IMG/VR virus record: IMGVR_UViG_3300046002_008717
Location: 47,729 to 111,728 of that record
DNA from: a virus
Length of the DNA: 64,000 nt
Reading direction: 5' to 3' (one strand)
In this document: positions 52,549 to 61,030 of the stretch, one piece after another
How the letters are laid out: each line of letters opens with the position of its first letter
Numbering within the stretch: the first letter of the stretch is position 1
Notes under the pieces: model-generated
What the model was told of the DNA's origin: nothing
What the model saw: the letters and a program-made list of their open reading frames with translations, nothing else
Databases searched by the model: none
Program-made: the position numbers and the translations under genes

Positions 52549-52860
52549 ATGAATCAACACGATGTAGCAAAAAGAGAATTATTAGATTATAGTGAATTTT
52601 TAAAAAAAGTTCACGATGATACATATAAACCATTTTCAGCAGAAAATCAAACAGACCAATCAGAAAAAACTGGTTTATCGAAAATAAAAAGAGAACAAGC
52701 ATACGACTTTGTTGGATACGCAGATTCTGTATTTGCTGGTAAATCAAAAATCGATACACCTGCATTAGTAGTACCCGGAGACAGTGGTACTGTATTCGAT
52801 ATGGATACTAATGAAAGCAAAGTAGAATTGGAGTTCATAAAGAAATTAGAAGAATTCTAA
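52549..52860 (+). CDS. small hypothetical protein
   Basis: The 103-residue acidic protein starts 'MNQHDVAKRELLDYSEFLKK', again with a Y..FL leader. The middle is low in hydrophobics ('SAENQTDQSEKTGLSKIK'), so it is probably largely disordered with a helical end ('ELEFIKKLEEF'). It ends just before a bidirectional terminator. It is not recognised; packaging into the head is possible from the leader. Confidence 0.6.
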   Translation: MNQHDVAKRELLDYSEFLKKVHDDTYKPFSAENQTDQSEKTGLSKIKREQAYDFVGYADSVFAGKSKIDTPALVVPGDSGTVFDMDTNESKVELEFIKKLEEF

Positions 52861-52877
52861 AAAAATATAATATACAT

Positions 52878-52907
52878 AAAAAAAGAGAGCATATGCTCTC
52901 TTTTTTT
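52878..52907. terminator. bidirectional intrinsic terminator
   Basis: Perfect 30-base palindrome with core AGAGAGCATATGCTCTCT, A run on one side and T run on the other. It lies between convergent genes, overlapping the first bases of the leftward stop codon. Confidence 0.93.
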
Positions 52908-53625
52908 ATGTTACTGATTCTATAAATTTTTCTTTTGCTAATTTATAAATTTCTGAATGCTCATCAAAATTTTCATAAATTTCTATTACGTGTAAATCAG
53001 GGGATATATTTTCTTCTTTAAAATTTTCTAGTAATTCGTGATATATGAATTCGTAGCATAAAGAGAATCTTTGATTTTTTGAATTGATTTTTTTGAGTAT
53101 ACATATACTCTTATCACCATTCGTTGTTTTTAGCGTCATTGATCCCTGCCAATAATACGATATGATTCCATCTGTTATCATATTTCTGATAATTAGTATA
53201 CCCGAATTACTTTTAATCGTATTCTCGTTACTTTTTGGTGGGGGTATTCTAAATATCTTTATTTTTTCTTCTTCCGTTTTAAGTATTTCCAAAAAGATCT
53301 CTGAATATCTATAAAGTGTTTCTAATGATGATTCAATAGTATCAATTACTGTTGATTTATCGTTATTACTTAACATATTAAAATTGAAATTTTTAATATA
53401 TTTTTTATCCTTAATTGTTAAACCTGGCTCATCAATATTTAATGATTTGTGTTTCTTGAAATAATTTAGGGATCTTATTATTTTTGATACAGATTTTAAT
53501 ATCGAATAGCAATTTTCGGGTTTTAAATTTTTACTTATATGCTTTAGATAATTTAGAAGTATATATTCTTTATGTTCTTGATCGAATGGTTCTTCTATAA
53601 ACCATGTATGATTTATCTTTTTCAT
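52906..53625 (-). CDS. hypothetical protein on the opposite strand
   Basis: This 239-residue protein is the only leftward gene between 4.3 kb and the right edge. It is not recognised. It has a helical basic N-terminal half ('YILLNYLKHISKNLKPENCY', 'KIIRSLNYFKKHKS') and a more beta-like C-terminal half with 'GIISYYWQGSMTLKTTNG'. It has no membrane segment. It ends on the bidirectional terminator. Reverse orientation and a separate promoter region suggest different timing from the late genes, perhaps early expression against a host target. That is an inference. Confidence 0.75.
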   Translation of the reverse strand: MKKINHTWFIEEPFDQEHKEYILLNYLKHISKNLKPENCYSILKSVSKIIRSLNYFKKHKSLNIDEPGLTIKDKKYIKNFNFNMLSNNDKSTVIDTIESSLETLYRYSEIFLEILKTEEEKIKIFRIPPPKSNENTIKSNSGILIIRNMITDGIISYYWQGSMTLKTTNGDKSICILKKINSKNQRFSLCYEFIYHELLENFKEENISPDLHVIEIYENFDEHSEIYKLAKEKFIESVT

Positions 53626-53642
53626 TTTGTATTTTTAATAAT

Positions 53643-53656
53643 GGTATATATATACC
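53643..53656. promoter_or_regulatory. 14-base perfect palindrome between divergent genes
   Basis: GGTATATATATACC lies 18 bases upstream of the leftward start at 53625 and 47 bases upstream of the rightward start at 53704. It could be an operator or part of a leftward promoter. Confidence 0.35.
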
Positions 53657-53676
53657 TACAATCAAAAAATTAAAGT

Positions 53677-53684
53677 GATATATA
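53677..53684 (+). promoter_or_regulatory. late promoter octamer GATATATA
   Basis: Located 27 bases before the ATG at 53704. Confidence 0.5.
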
Positions 53685-53703
53685 ATAAAAATAAACTTAG
53701 ATA

Positions 53704-54135
53704 ATGAATAAGATATATGACTATTTAGCATTTAATGATTCAAAGAATCCTTCAAATACTGGAGATTATACTTTTGGTATGGAAGTAAAATATGTTGATA
53801 TAGATATACATAATAAACCTGAAGAATATACAGATATAAATGATGCTAAAGCTTTTATACAATATACTGTAAATTTCATAATAAAAAAAGCTGGAATAGA
53901 TTCTATAGATTTTGTGATTAATTCAATCGAATTTGAATTTGAAGTTGACGATTCACCAAATGCTCCCAAAGAATTTGATATGGACTTAGTTCCAGGAAAA
54001 ACTATAGATTTTGGACAGATCCAAATAGAAAAGGGTGATTCGTGTATACCTACATATCCTACCAAATTGGAAATAGATATGAATAAATCTACAGAGCCTA
54101 GCAATTTTGATGTCATTGTGCATTTTAATAAATAA
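53704..54135 (+). CDS. hypothetical beta-rich protein
   Basis: This 143-residue protein is not recognised. The start 'MNKIYDYLAFNDSKNPSNTG' resembles the internal-protein leader with Y..LAFN. The remainder alternates strands of acidic and hydrophobic residues ('DFVINSIEFEFEVDDSPNAP'). It is very acidic overall. It shares a transcript with the next gene, 13 bases away. A structural or internal head role is possible from the promoter class. Confidence 0.6.
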   Translation: MNKIYDYLAFNDSKNPSNTGDYTFGMEVKYVDIDIHNKPEEYTDINDAKAFIQYTVNFIIKKAGIDSIDFVINSIEFEFEVDDSPNAPKEFDMDLVPGKTIDFGQIQIEKGDSCIPTYPTKLEIDMNKSTEPSNFDVIVHFNK

Positions 54136-54148
54136 AAATTAAATAAAA

Positions 54149-55102
54149 ATGAAGATTTTAAAGTTTCCAAATTTTATAATGAACGAAAGTGCACCTCTAA
54201 TATATGATGAAATTACGGGAGTTAAAAAAGTAATGGGCGATTTATATGAAATTACTGCGGAGGATTTTATAGATTCTGAGGGAACACCACCATTCGGTGT
54301 AATATTAGTAACTAAGGATATACAGAAAAGTATATGTCTAAGTTTCTTTGATTTTAAGGGTAAGCAAAAAACTGAGTTATGGATACCAAAGGAGGCTATA
54401 GATATAGAGAAAAAACAAAACGATTATATCATTACAATAGATCCTGATAAAGAATGGTTTTCTAAAGATGCTAATATGAACTTAGTTGATGATTTTATAG
54501 AGGATCTATATGATTGCAAGATGCGTGATAAGTTATATGATTCATCTGCAATAAATACAGTAAAAGAGGACGTTATTAGCATAATGGATATACTTGATAT
54601 AGAATGCAATATAAGGGATATAAAAAAGATATCAGATAATAATGAATACGAGGTAACTTTAGATAATGATATTTTCATAGAGATAAAAAAAAGAAATTCT
54701 AATGATCTTATTGGAGAATTTAAATTTTATGTTACTGAATCATCTTCCCATCCGTCATTTGAAATAAAAAGTATGTCTGATAAGATACTATTATCTTTTT
54801 ATCTTGATGATGCCTATACAACTGAGGAGGAATCGGATATAAGCAATATAAATAAAGATCCCAAATTAAATTATCTTCTAAAAAAATCATTAAATCTTTC
54901 TACCAATACGGACAAGGAAAGACTTTATGATTACTTCTGTGATTATATCAAATCTAACAATTGGGTACATAATAATGAAATTGATGCTAAAACAGAGGCT
55001 TTATATAAGGAAAGATCTAAAAAACTGAAAGAATTGAAAAAAATCATATCCAGTTTTGTATCTAGCGAAAAAATAGAAAAAGTATATCCTAGTAATATTT
55101 AA
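54149..55102 (+). CDS. hypothetical protein with capsid-targeting-like leader
   Basis: The 317-residue protein starts 'MKILKFPNFIMNESAPLIYD', one of the best matches here to the F..F...NESA leader, with a likely prohead-protease site after NES. The body is mixed alpha/beta and acidic. The C-terminal 60 residues are helical and basic ('KERSKKLKELKKIISSF'). It is followed by a hairpin terminator. Not recognised by family. Confidence 0.62.
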   Translation: MKILKFPNFIMNESAPLIYDEITGVKKVMGDLYEITAEDFIDSEGTPPFGVILVTKDIQKSICLSFFDFKGKQKTELWIPKEAIDIEKKQNDYIITIDPDKEWFSKDANMNLVDDFIEDLYDCKMRDKLYDSSAINTVKEDVISIMDILDIECNIRDIKKISDNNEYEVTLDNDIFIEIKKRNSNDLIGEFKFYVTESSSHPSFEIKSMSDKILLSFYLDDAYTTEEESDISNINKDPKLNYLLKKSLNLSTNTDKERLYDYFCDYIKSNNWVHNNEIDAKTEALYKERSKKLKELKKIISSFVSSEKIEKVYPSNI

Positions 55103-55116
55103 ATATTTAATGAAAC

Positions 55117-55163
55117 AAAACACCTATTGTTATTCTATAAAAGAGTAACGAGATGGTGTTTTT
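55117..55163 (+). terminator. long hairpin terminator
   Basis: AAAACACC (55117-55124) pairs with GGTGTTTT, with an inner stem TTGTTATTC / GAGTAACGA containing G-U pairs, followed by Ts. Confidence 0.7.
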
Positions 55164-55187
55164 ACTTTCTTATATATTATTAATCTA

Positions 55188-55829
55188 ATGTGGAAAATAA
55201 AAAACATATTCTCTTTTAATCCATTAAAAACCAAAAATAAAGCTATGAATCCTGATACTGCAATGTCTCCAGAAGAAAAAATAGAACTAGAAACTAAATA
55301 TAAAGCTATGGAATTCCAATGGATCAAGGGTGATGATCAGGGAATGACTGAAACTTTTTATGAATTGATAATTAATGATGAAGATGTTTTTTTATCCTTT
55401 AATAGCGGTAAAAGAATGAATTCTGATTTATTAACTGAATATATGATATATTATCCGCTACCTATAAATATAGAAAGTGTAGACCAGATTCAATATTCTA
55501 GACCTACTAATGTTACTTCTGTTGTAATTTCAGAGAAACCGAATCCAGTAGAATCCCCGATATATAAATTACTGAAAAAACAAAAAAAGAACCAAGTTGA
55601 TGTTTCCATCAAATTAAAATTGAATTTACCATCTAAGGATCTTTATAATATATTAGCATCTTCATTTGATGATGCAGAAAAAGAAATAATAGATTTCGTT
55701 TTATCCGATATTGATATTGATGATATCAAAGCTGCACTAGCCGAATCGATCAAGAAATCATATTATATTAATGATAAGACTGAAGCAAAAGCTCCTGTTG
55801 TTAAAAAAGAAAAAATTAAAGATGTATAA
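55188..55829 (+). CDS. hypothetical protein
   Basis: This 213-residue protein is not recognised. A basic N-terminus ('MWKIKNIFSFNPLKTKNKA') precedes a mixed alpha/beta body with 'EKIELETKYKAMEFQWIKGD' and a helical acidic part near 165-190 ('DDAEKEIIDFVLSDIDIDDI'). Its end overlaps the Nudix gene by eight bases, so the two are co-translated. No membrane segment or motif was found. Confidence 0.7.
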   Translation: MWKIKNIFSFNPLKTKNKAMNPDTAMSPEEKIELETKYKAMEFQWIKGDDQGMTETFYELIINDEDVFLSFNSGKRMNSDLLTEYMIYYPLPINIESVDQIQYSRPTNVTSVVISEKPNPVESPIYKLLKKQKKNQVDVSIKLKLNLPSKDLYNILASSFDDAEKEIIDFVLSDIDIDDIKAALAESIKKSYYINDKTEAKAPVVKKEKIKDV

Positions 55830-56400
55830 AGATAAAATTGTAACAGAAACCCCTAAATTTAATTTAATAGAAAGGGAAAATAAAATGGGAATAGTTTCTA
55901 CTGTTGAAACAGTAATGTTATTGCCTTTTATTAGCGATGATAAAGGTTTGCCATTAATGATTGGGGTTTTAAGAGAAAGAAATTTTTTTAGAGAAGGCGG
56001 ATATGCACAAAGTTTAATAACAGGAACTTGCGAGGATAATGATGATTATTTAAAAACCGCTAAGAGAGAATTAAAAGAGGAATCTGGTTATGATGTAGAT
56101 GACAACGATAAGTGGTATTTCTTAGGTACTGTAACTGGTAATAAATTCGTAGATAAGGAATATTCATGTTTCGGTATAGATGTTACCGGTATAGAGCCAA
56201 GTAAACCTATTACTGATGGTTCTGAGCAAGAAGAAGCATCAAAATTTCATTTTATTGCTGCTAATGATGTAGTTAAAGCTAAGGATGTATTTATACCTGC
56301 ACTATTCCTTAAATTGTTTAAATTTGTAGTCGGCATGGATTTATACAATAGAGACGATTCAACCTTTGGCAAAGAAAAAGGATTTACTGGAGAAATTTAA
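55822..56400 (+). CDS. Nudix hydrolase
   Basis: Start chosen at ATG 55822 (192 residues), overlapping the preceding stop; an upstream ATG at 55771 would overlap 59 bases and adds a Lys/Leu-rich stretch. The Nudix box reads 'GTCEDNDDYLKTAKRELKEE' then 'SGYD', matching G-x5-E-x7-REUxEExGU with Asp in place of the first Glu. The catalytic RELKEE is intact. It cleaves nucleoside diphosphates linked to another group, perhaps sanitising nucleotides or removing NAD-like caps. Specificity is unknown. Confidence 0.87.
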   Translation: MYKDKIVTETPKFNLIERENKMGIVSTVETVMLLPFISDDKGLPLMIGVLRERNFFREGGYAQSLITGTCEDNDDYLKTAKRELKEESGYDVDDNDKWYFLGTVTGNKFVDKEYSCFGIDVTGIEPSKPITDGSEQEEASKFHFIAANDVVKAKDVFIPALFLKLFKFVVGMDLYNRDDSTFGKEKGFTGEI

Positions 56401-56412
56401 TTTTTAATAGAT

Positions 56413-56688
56413 ATGAGCAATAGAAAAGAAAGAAGATTGATGCTTAAGCAATTAGGTATTTTAAATCTTAATAAAAAAAAACCAAGCGATGTTGGTGCTA
56501 ATATAGAAAAGGGTAAAAATTTGCATCGTCAATATTTACAGAATGTAAAGAATGAGGATAATAGAAAAAATTCAGTAGAAAATACAGACAATGCTTCATT
56601 TTTTAGCGAAAATATTGATGATAAATATTCATCTTTTCAATCATTGTTAATGAAAAAAAATTGGGACGAACCCGAATCCAATACCTAG
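56413..56688 (+). CDS. hypothetical small basic protein
   Basis: This 91-residue protein is not recognised. The N-terminus is strongly basic ('MSNRKERRLMLKQLGILNLN', 'KKKPS') and the C-terminal half is polar and probably disordered ('ENTDNASFFSENIDDKYSSF'). It could bind nucleic acid through its N-terminus. It lies 12 bases after the Nudix gene and one base before the next gene. Confidence 0.65.
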   Translation: MSNRKERRLMLKQLGILNLNKKKPSDVGANIEKGKNLHRQYLQNVKNEDNRKNSVENTDNASFFSENIDDKYSSFQSLLMKKNWDEPESNT

Positions 56689-56689
56689 A

Positions 56690-57019
56690 ATGGAGAAAGT
56701 AATTAAAGTAATTTTTTATTTATCTAAATATTCGCCGAAAGAATCTAAAAAAAGATCTCCGGTCGGATCAGATTTTTATATAGTTGATATAACTAAGTTA
56801 ATAAAGGATCTAGGATATGAATTAGATAATTTAACTAATGAATCTGAGTTCATTATTAACTATACTATTCGAAAGAAAATTACGCAAGGAATATATAGTA
56901 CAAAGAGTGATGGTATACTCGTGTGCTATAAAAGTTTAAATGATGATTTTGTTGAAAATCTTGAAGATTTTCTTGACGAATCAGAAACTACAATAGAGTA
57001 TACTATTCATAATCTATAA
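56690..57019 (+). CDS. hypothetical small protein
   Basis: This 109-residue protein, starting one base after the preceding stop, is not recognised. It contains 'KVIFYLSKYSPKESKKRSPV', then alternating strands and an acidic helix ('DDFVENLEDFLDESET'). It is compact, soluble and acidic at the C-terminus. It lies immediately before the baseplate genes but is more like the small genes upstream of it. Confidence 0.65.
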   Translation: MEKVIKVIFYLSKYSPKESKKRSPVGSDFYIVDITKLIKDLGYELDNLTNESEFIINYTIRKKITQGIYSTKSDGILVCYKSLNDDFVENLEDFLDESETTIEYTIHNL

Positions 57020-57040
57020 AAAAAAGATTTTGAGTAATAT

Positions 57041-58867
57041 ATGTCAACACTACCCCTAAATCCACAAGGCGGGTCTAATATAAGAGGAACTATAGAAAGA
57101 AGGTATCAGGGAGTAATGTCTGATTCAGTAGAACGCAATAGTAATCTAGGATCAGCAAATCCATATAAGGGTCCTACTGCTCGTACTCTTTTTTACGAAG
57201 CTGGAAAAAGAACACCTGGTAAATATGGACAATTCTTATTCTATTCTTTAGGTAATAATGATAATAATTTTATAGATTCTTATTATAAATCAGAGAACTC
57301 CGCATATAATAGATCTATATCCTCACTAAAATCAAAAAATCCATCTGCTGGATTTTTGATAAGAGATACTGCTGATTCGGAAGCAGTTGATAAATCAAAT
57401 CAAGGAACTATAACTGGTGGGCTTAGTGGAAATTATGATAAGAACATAATAGGAGGAATAAGTGCTCCGTATTATTGGAAAGATTTTCTATATGCTAGAT
57501 ATTACGGTACTATACCTAATAACTATATGGTGACTCTTCGAAGATTTCCTACTCCTGTATTAGATAATTTAAGTGTGCCTGATGCTATAAAGAATAGTTC
57601 GGTTATGCAAAAGGAAGGTGCAGGAAGACCAGTAGCTCAGGCTATTACGTGGTTCGGAGGAAATACAGGTAATAAACTAAATGATTTGATATCATTTACT
57701 ACTGGATTATCATTTGAACAAAGAACACAAGAACAAACATTGACGCAAAATGCCTTTTCTAAAGGATTTTTTGAAGATCTTCCATATCAATGGATGAGCA
57801 AACTGGCAGAACTTGGTACGGGTTATGATCTTGGTGGTAGCTTTGCAACAATAGTAAATGGTATGGCCATAGCTTTTGATGATAAGAATACAACTATAGA
57901 AAATGTAAAATATCAAGGCCTTAGAGAATTAGCTAAAGATCCTACTAGAGGTGGGGTAATGAGCGAATATATATGGGTTCCTGTTGATACTATAAGTAAA
58001 ACGAATATAAGAACTGCTGGATTACCTTTTGAGTGGGGTCCATTATCCATAGTATGCGAATATGATCTAACATCAGTAGGGGAAGTTAATACTAAAGCAG
58101 CTATGCTAGATCTATTAGCAAGTTTATTATCGATCGGAACTAATTATGGTAATTTTCTGACACCAGATTTTAGATATAATTCGAATTATCCAGCTCTTGG
58201 ATTTCCCGGTGGAGATGCAGGATTGGAAGAATTTTATAGGGATCCTATAAGTTTTATGAAAACATACGGAGCTGAATTGACAGATATTGGTAAGAATGCG
58301 GTTGCCAGCGGTAACGGTGAAGGTGATAAAAATACGATAGGTGGTGTACTTAATATAGAAAAACCTGAAATGTATAAAGTATCGGATACTACCAAAATAG
58401 ATTATTCTAACGTTGAAAAAGGCGTGGGTGGTGTATTAAAAATGATGGCTACTACATCATTTCTAGAAAAATATCAAGCTCCTGCTAGCTTTTTAACAGG
58501 TGCACCGATAGGAGAATGGCATTTAACTATCGGTAATCCATGTAATCCCATAGCAATGATTGGTAATTTAATATGTAAAGGCGTAAAAATTGAATTTAAT
58601 GATATATTGGGACCGGATGATTTCCCAACTATGCTAAAGGCAACCTACACGCTGGAGCACGGAAGAGATAGAGAAAGAGGTGAAATAGAAAGTATCTTCA
58701 ATAGAGGTGACGGTAGATTATATCAATCAGCACAGCCTACATCAACATCACAACAATCTTATAGTGCACATATGGATACAGAAGGCCATAATGTACCAAC
58801 AACTGCAGCTGCAGGTTTAAGTAATACCGTATATAGCGAGGACGTAAATAATATGATAAAAAGATAA
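57041..58867 (+). CDS. probable baseplate protein, tube-initiator-like
   Basis: The 608-residue protein's C-terminal part (about 480-570) reads 'GEWHLTIGNPCNPIAMIGNL', 'CKGVKIEFNDILGPDDFPTM' and 'LEHGRDRERGEIESIFNRG'. This pattern resembles tail-tube-fold baseplate proteins such as T4 gp54/gp48, which start tube growth on the hub. The middle has 'NNYMVTLRRFPTPVLDN'. It heads a run of baseplate and hub genes, with its stop overlapping the next start by one base. The family is inferred from pattern and place, not from a strong identity. Confidence 0.6.
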   Translation: MSTLPLNPQGGSNIRGTIERRYQGVMSDSVERNSNLGSANPYKGPTARTLFYEAGKRTPGKYGQFLFYSLGNNDNNFIDSYYKSENSAYNRSISSLKSKNPSAGFLIRDTADSEAVDKSNQGTITGGLSGNYDKNIIGGISAPYYWKDFLYARYYGTIPNNYMVTLRRFPTPVLDNLSVPDAIKNSSVMQKEGAGRPVAQAITWFGGNTGNKLNDLISFTTGLSFEQRTQEQTLTQNAFSKGFFEDLPYQWMSKLAELGTGYDLGGSFATIVNGMAIAFDDKNTTIENVKYQGLRELAKDPTRGGVMSEYIWVPVDTISKTNIRTAGLPFEWGPLSIVCEYDLTSVGEVNTKAAMLDLLASLLSIGTNYGNFLTPDFRYNSNYPALGFPGGDAGLEEFYRDPISFMKTYGAELTDIGKNAVASGNGEGDKNTIGGVLNIEKPEMYKVSDTTKIDYSNVEKGVGGVLKMMATTSFLEKYQAPASFLTGAPIGEWHLTIGNPCNPIAMIGNLICKGVKIEFNDILGPDDFPTMLKATYTLEHGRDRERGEIESIFNRGDGRLYQSAQPTSTSQQSYSAHMDTEGHNVPTTAAAGLSNTVYSEDVNNMIKR

Positions 58868-59451
58868 TGGGAGTTTTAATAATAGATACTATAAGCAAAA
58901 ATAAAAGTGTATTTAATCCTGATCCTGGATTAAGTTCTGCAAAATATGGTATATGGGATCTTACTAAATCTTCTGTATATTATTCATCTACACCTATATT
59001 TGATGATGTTTTTATAGTTACCGAATACTATCAAATGCGTCCTGATTTAATTGCTGCTATAAAATATGGGGATCATTCTAAAGTTGGATCTTTATTGAAA
59101 TATAATAATATTAGTAATCCTTTTGCTTTAATGGAAGGTACAGTATTAGCTATGCCCTCTTATAAATCAATAGAGGATCCATTTACGCAAAGAAAAAATA
59201 AAAACCAATCTAATCCAATCTCTAATACAAATAGTAACCCAAATGAAGTATTTAAGAAGACCCAGGAGCAGAAACAATTCAAAGTTAGTGACGGTAGAAA
59301 AAAATTCTTGGATTCTAAGATTAAGAATCATCCAGTTATGATATTATCTCCAAATATAACACAACCTAATGAAACTACCATACTTAAGAAAGATGGTTTT
59401 CTAATATTTGCACCCGATGCAGGTGGAGGAGGATTCAATAAACCAATTTAA
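58867..59451 (+). CDS. LysM-like baseplate protein (gp53-like candidate)
   Basis: The 194-residue protein's residues about 40-100 ('VTEYYQMRPDLIAAIKYGDH', 'LLKYNNISNPFALMEGTVLA', 'MPSY') have the LysM-type layout: a strand, two helices around the chain 'LLKYN.I.NP', and a closing strand ending 'LAMPS'. Such domains occur in T4 gp53 and related baseplate wedge or hub proteins, where they contact the tube or hub. The C-terminal half is Asn/Lys-rich and partly disordered. It overlaps the preceding gene by one base. Confidence 0.65.
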   Translation: MGVLIIDTISKNKSVFNPDPGLSSAKYGIWDLTKSSVYYSSTPIFDDVFIVTEYYQMRPDLIAAIKYGDHSKVGSLLKYNNISNPFALMEGTVLAMPSYKSIEDPFTQRKNKNQSNPISNTNSNPNEVFKKTQEQKQFKVSDGRKKFLDSKIKNHPVMILSPNITQPNETTILKKDGFLIFAPDAGGGGFNKPI

Positions 59452-59457
59452 TAAAAT

Positions 59458-61005
59458 ATGAATTCAGATACTACTAAAATTGCTTCTATAGCTCTTAATA
59501 ATATTAAGCTGGATGAAATGTTTCAGATTGATACATCAGGTGGATCTGATAGCCAAACAGCTAAAGAATGGATGGGTTCAACTGCTGAAAAAGCAACCGG
59601 TACAAATAGCCCATTTGTAACAATAAATGGCTATAATATAACCACATATATGTCAAATTTTAATTTGGAGCTTAGTGGTATTTTGCCTGTTGTTAGGTTT
59701 TCTTTTAATGCTGGTAATCCTGTTTTTATATCTAATAATTATCCTAAAGATGGTGATATAGTTTCTGTTTATATGAGATCCCCGGGGGATTATTATAAAC
59801 CATTTAGAATGGATTTTAAAATACTAAATGTATATAGTGATGTATCTAGTAAATATTCACCAGAGGGGGAAGATTCAATCGGTAAATATTTTAAATTTTC
59901 AATTGTCGCCGAATGCTTTATTCCTGGTTTATATTCTCCTAGAATAAAATCATTTCCAAAATTAACATCGATGGATGTTTTATTAGAGGTTTCCCAAAAT
60001 CTGAATCTTGGTTTTTCTACTAACGACAAATCAACTAATGATATCATGACATGGATATGTCCAAATTATTCATATTATGATTTTATACATGAAGTTGTAG
60101 CAAGATCATATAAAGATGATGAAAGTAGTTTTTTTGATGTATGGATAGATTCGTATTATAATTTAAATTTTATTAATATGGGATCACAATTTTCATACGA
60201 GGGAATAATAAAAGATAAGGTAGTTTATATACCAGGATATACTAACAGAGGACTAAATGTTGATATGAATATACCAGGAGCATCAACACCAGCTAGCGTA
60301 TCTGCAAATATTCTATTAACAAATAAAGGAGTACCTGGTGAAAGCCCATTTTTGATAAACGGATATACGCTAACATCCAGAGCAGGATCAAATAGCAATA
60401 GCATGGGTTATATAACAACCATTGGATTTTATGATGATGTTGCTGAAGTTGATCAGCCATATAGTAAATATATACAATATGACATAGAATCAATAACATC
60501 TGATAACGTGAAGCCTGGATCTATGCTACAAAAAGGAAGAGTTAGAAGTAATGATTATAAAGAAGAGACCAGGAAAGAATGGCTTGGTGTATTAAATCGG
60601 GATTCTAATGGTAATGGGGTTCATGAAAATTTTCTTCATGCCAAATATCAAAATCTAATAAACCAGAATGATACCACTAAGATGACATTGGAGGTTGAAT
60701 TAGAAAATTATTTTCCTGGAATAATAAGAGGTCAAATCGTACCAGTAGAAATATATGTTTTTGAGGGAGGAAATCGACAACAAAATGTTGGGAAAATACC
60801 AAATAAGGAACCAAATACAGGATTAAGCCCAACACTGGATTTATTTTTATCTGGTAATTATATTGTTATCGGGATTACTGTATACTGGGATCCATCTAGA
60901 GGTATAAAACAAAAACTAATATTATCTAAAAGAACGTGGGATGCTAATATATCTGGTGCTACACCAAGAGCATTTCCTATTTCTATAATTAATAGAAAGT
61001 ACTAA
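59458..61005 (+). CDS. gp27: baseplate hub protein (gp27-like)
   Basis: The 515-residue protein resembles T4 gp27 (391) in order of segments: an N-terminal barrel ('FVTINGYNITTYMSNFNLEL'), 'GDIVSVYMRSP', a second barrel, then 'TSMDVLLEVSQNLNLGFSTN' and 'SYYDFIHEVVARSYKDDESS' followed by 'FDVWIDSYYNLNFINM', which parallels the T4 region '[20 protein letters not shown]'. The C-terminal barrel ends 'VYWDPSRGIKQKLILSKR'. Hub trimers join the tube to the central spike. The spike gene follows one gene downstream, as expected. Confidence 0.7.
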   Translation: MNSDTTKIASIALNNIKLDEMFQIDTSGGSDSQTAKEWMGSTAEKATGTNSPFVTINGYNITTYMSNFNLELSGILPVVRFSFNAGNPVFISNNYPKDGDIVSVYMRSPGDYYKPFRMDFKILNVYSDVSSKYSPEGEDSIGKYFKFSIVAECFIPGLYSPRIKSFPKLTSMDVLLEVSQNLNLGFSTNDKSTNDIMTWICPNYSYYDFIHEVVARSYKDDESSFFDVWIDSYYNLNFINMGSQFSYEGIIKDKVVYIPGYTNRGLNVDMNIPGASTPASVSANILLTNKGVPGESPFLINGYTLTSRAGSNSNSMGYITTIGFYDDVAEVDQPYSKYIQYDIESITSDNVKPGSMLQKGRVRSNDYKEETRKEWLGVLNRDSNGNGVHENFLHAKYQNLINQNDTTKMTLEVELENYFPGIIRGQIVPVEIYVFEGGNRQQNVGKIPNKEPNTGLSPTLDLFLSGNYIVIGITVYWDPSRGIKQKLILSKRTWDANISGATPRAFPISIINRKY

Positions 61006-61030
61006 GAATAATATAAAAATAATAAATTGT

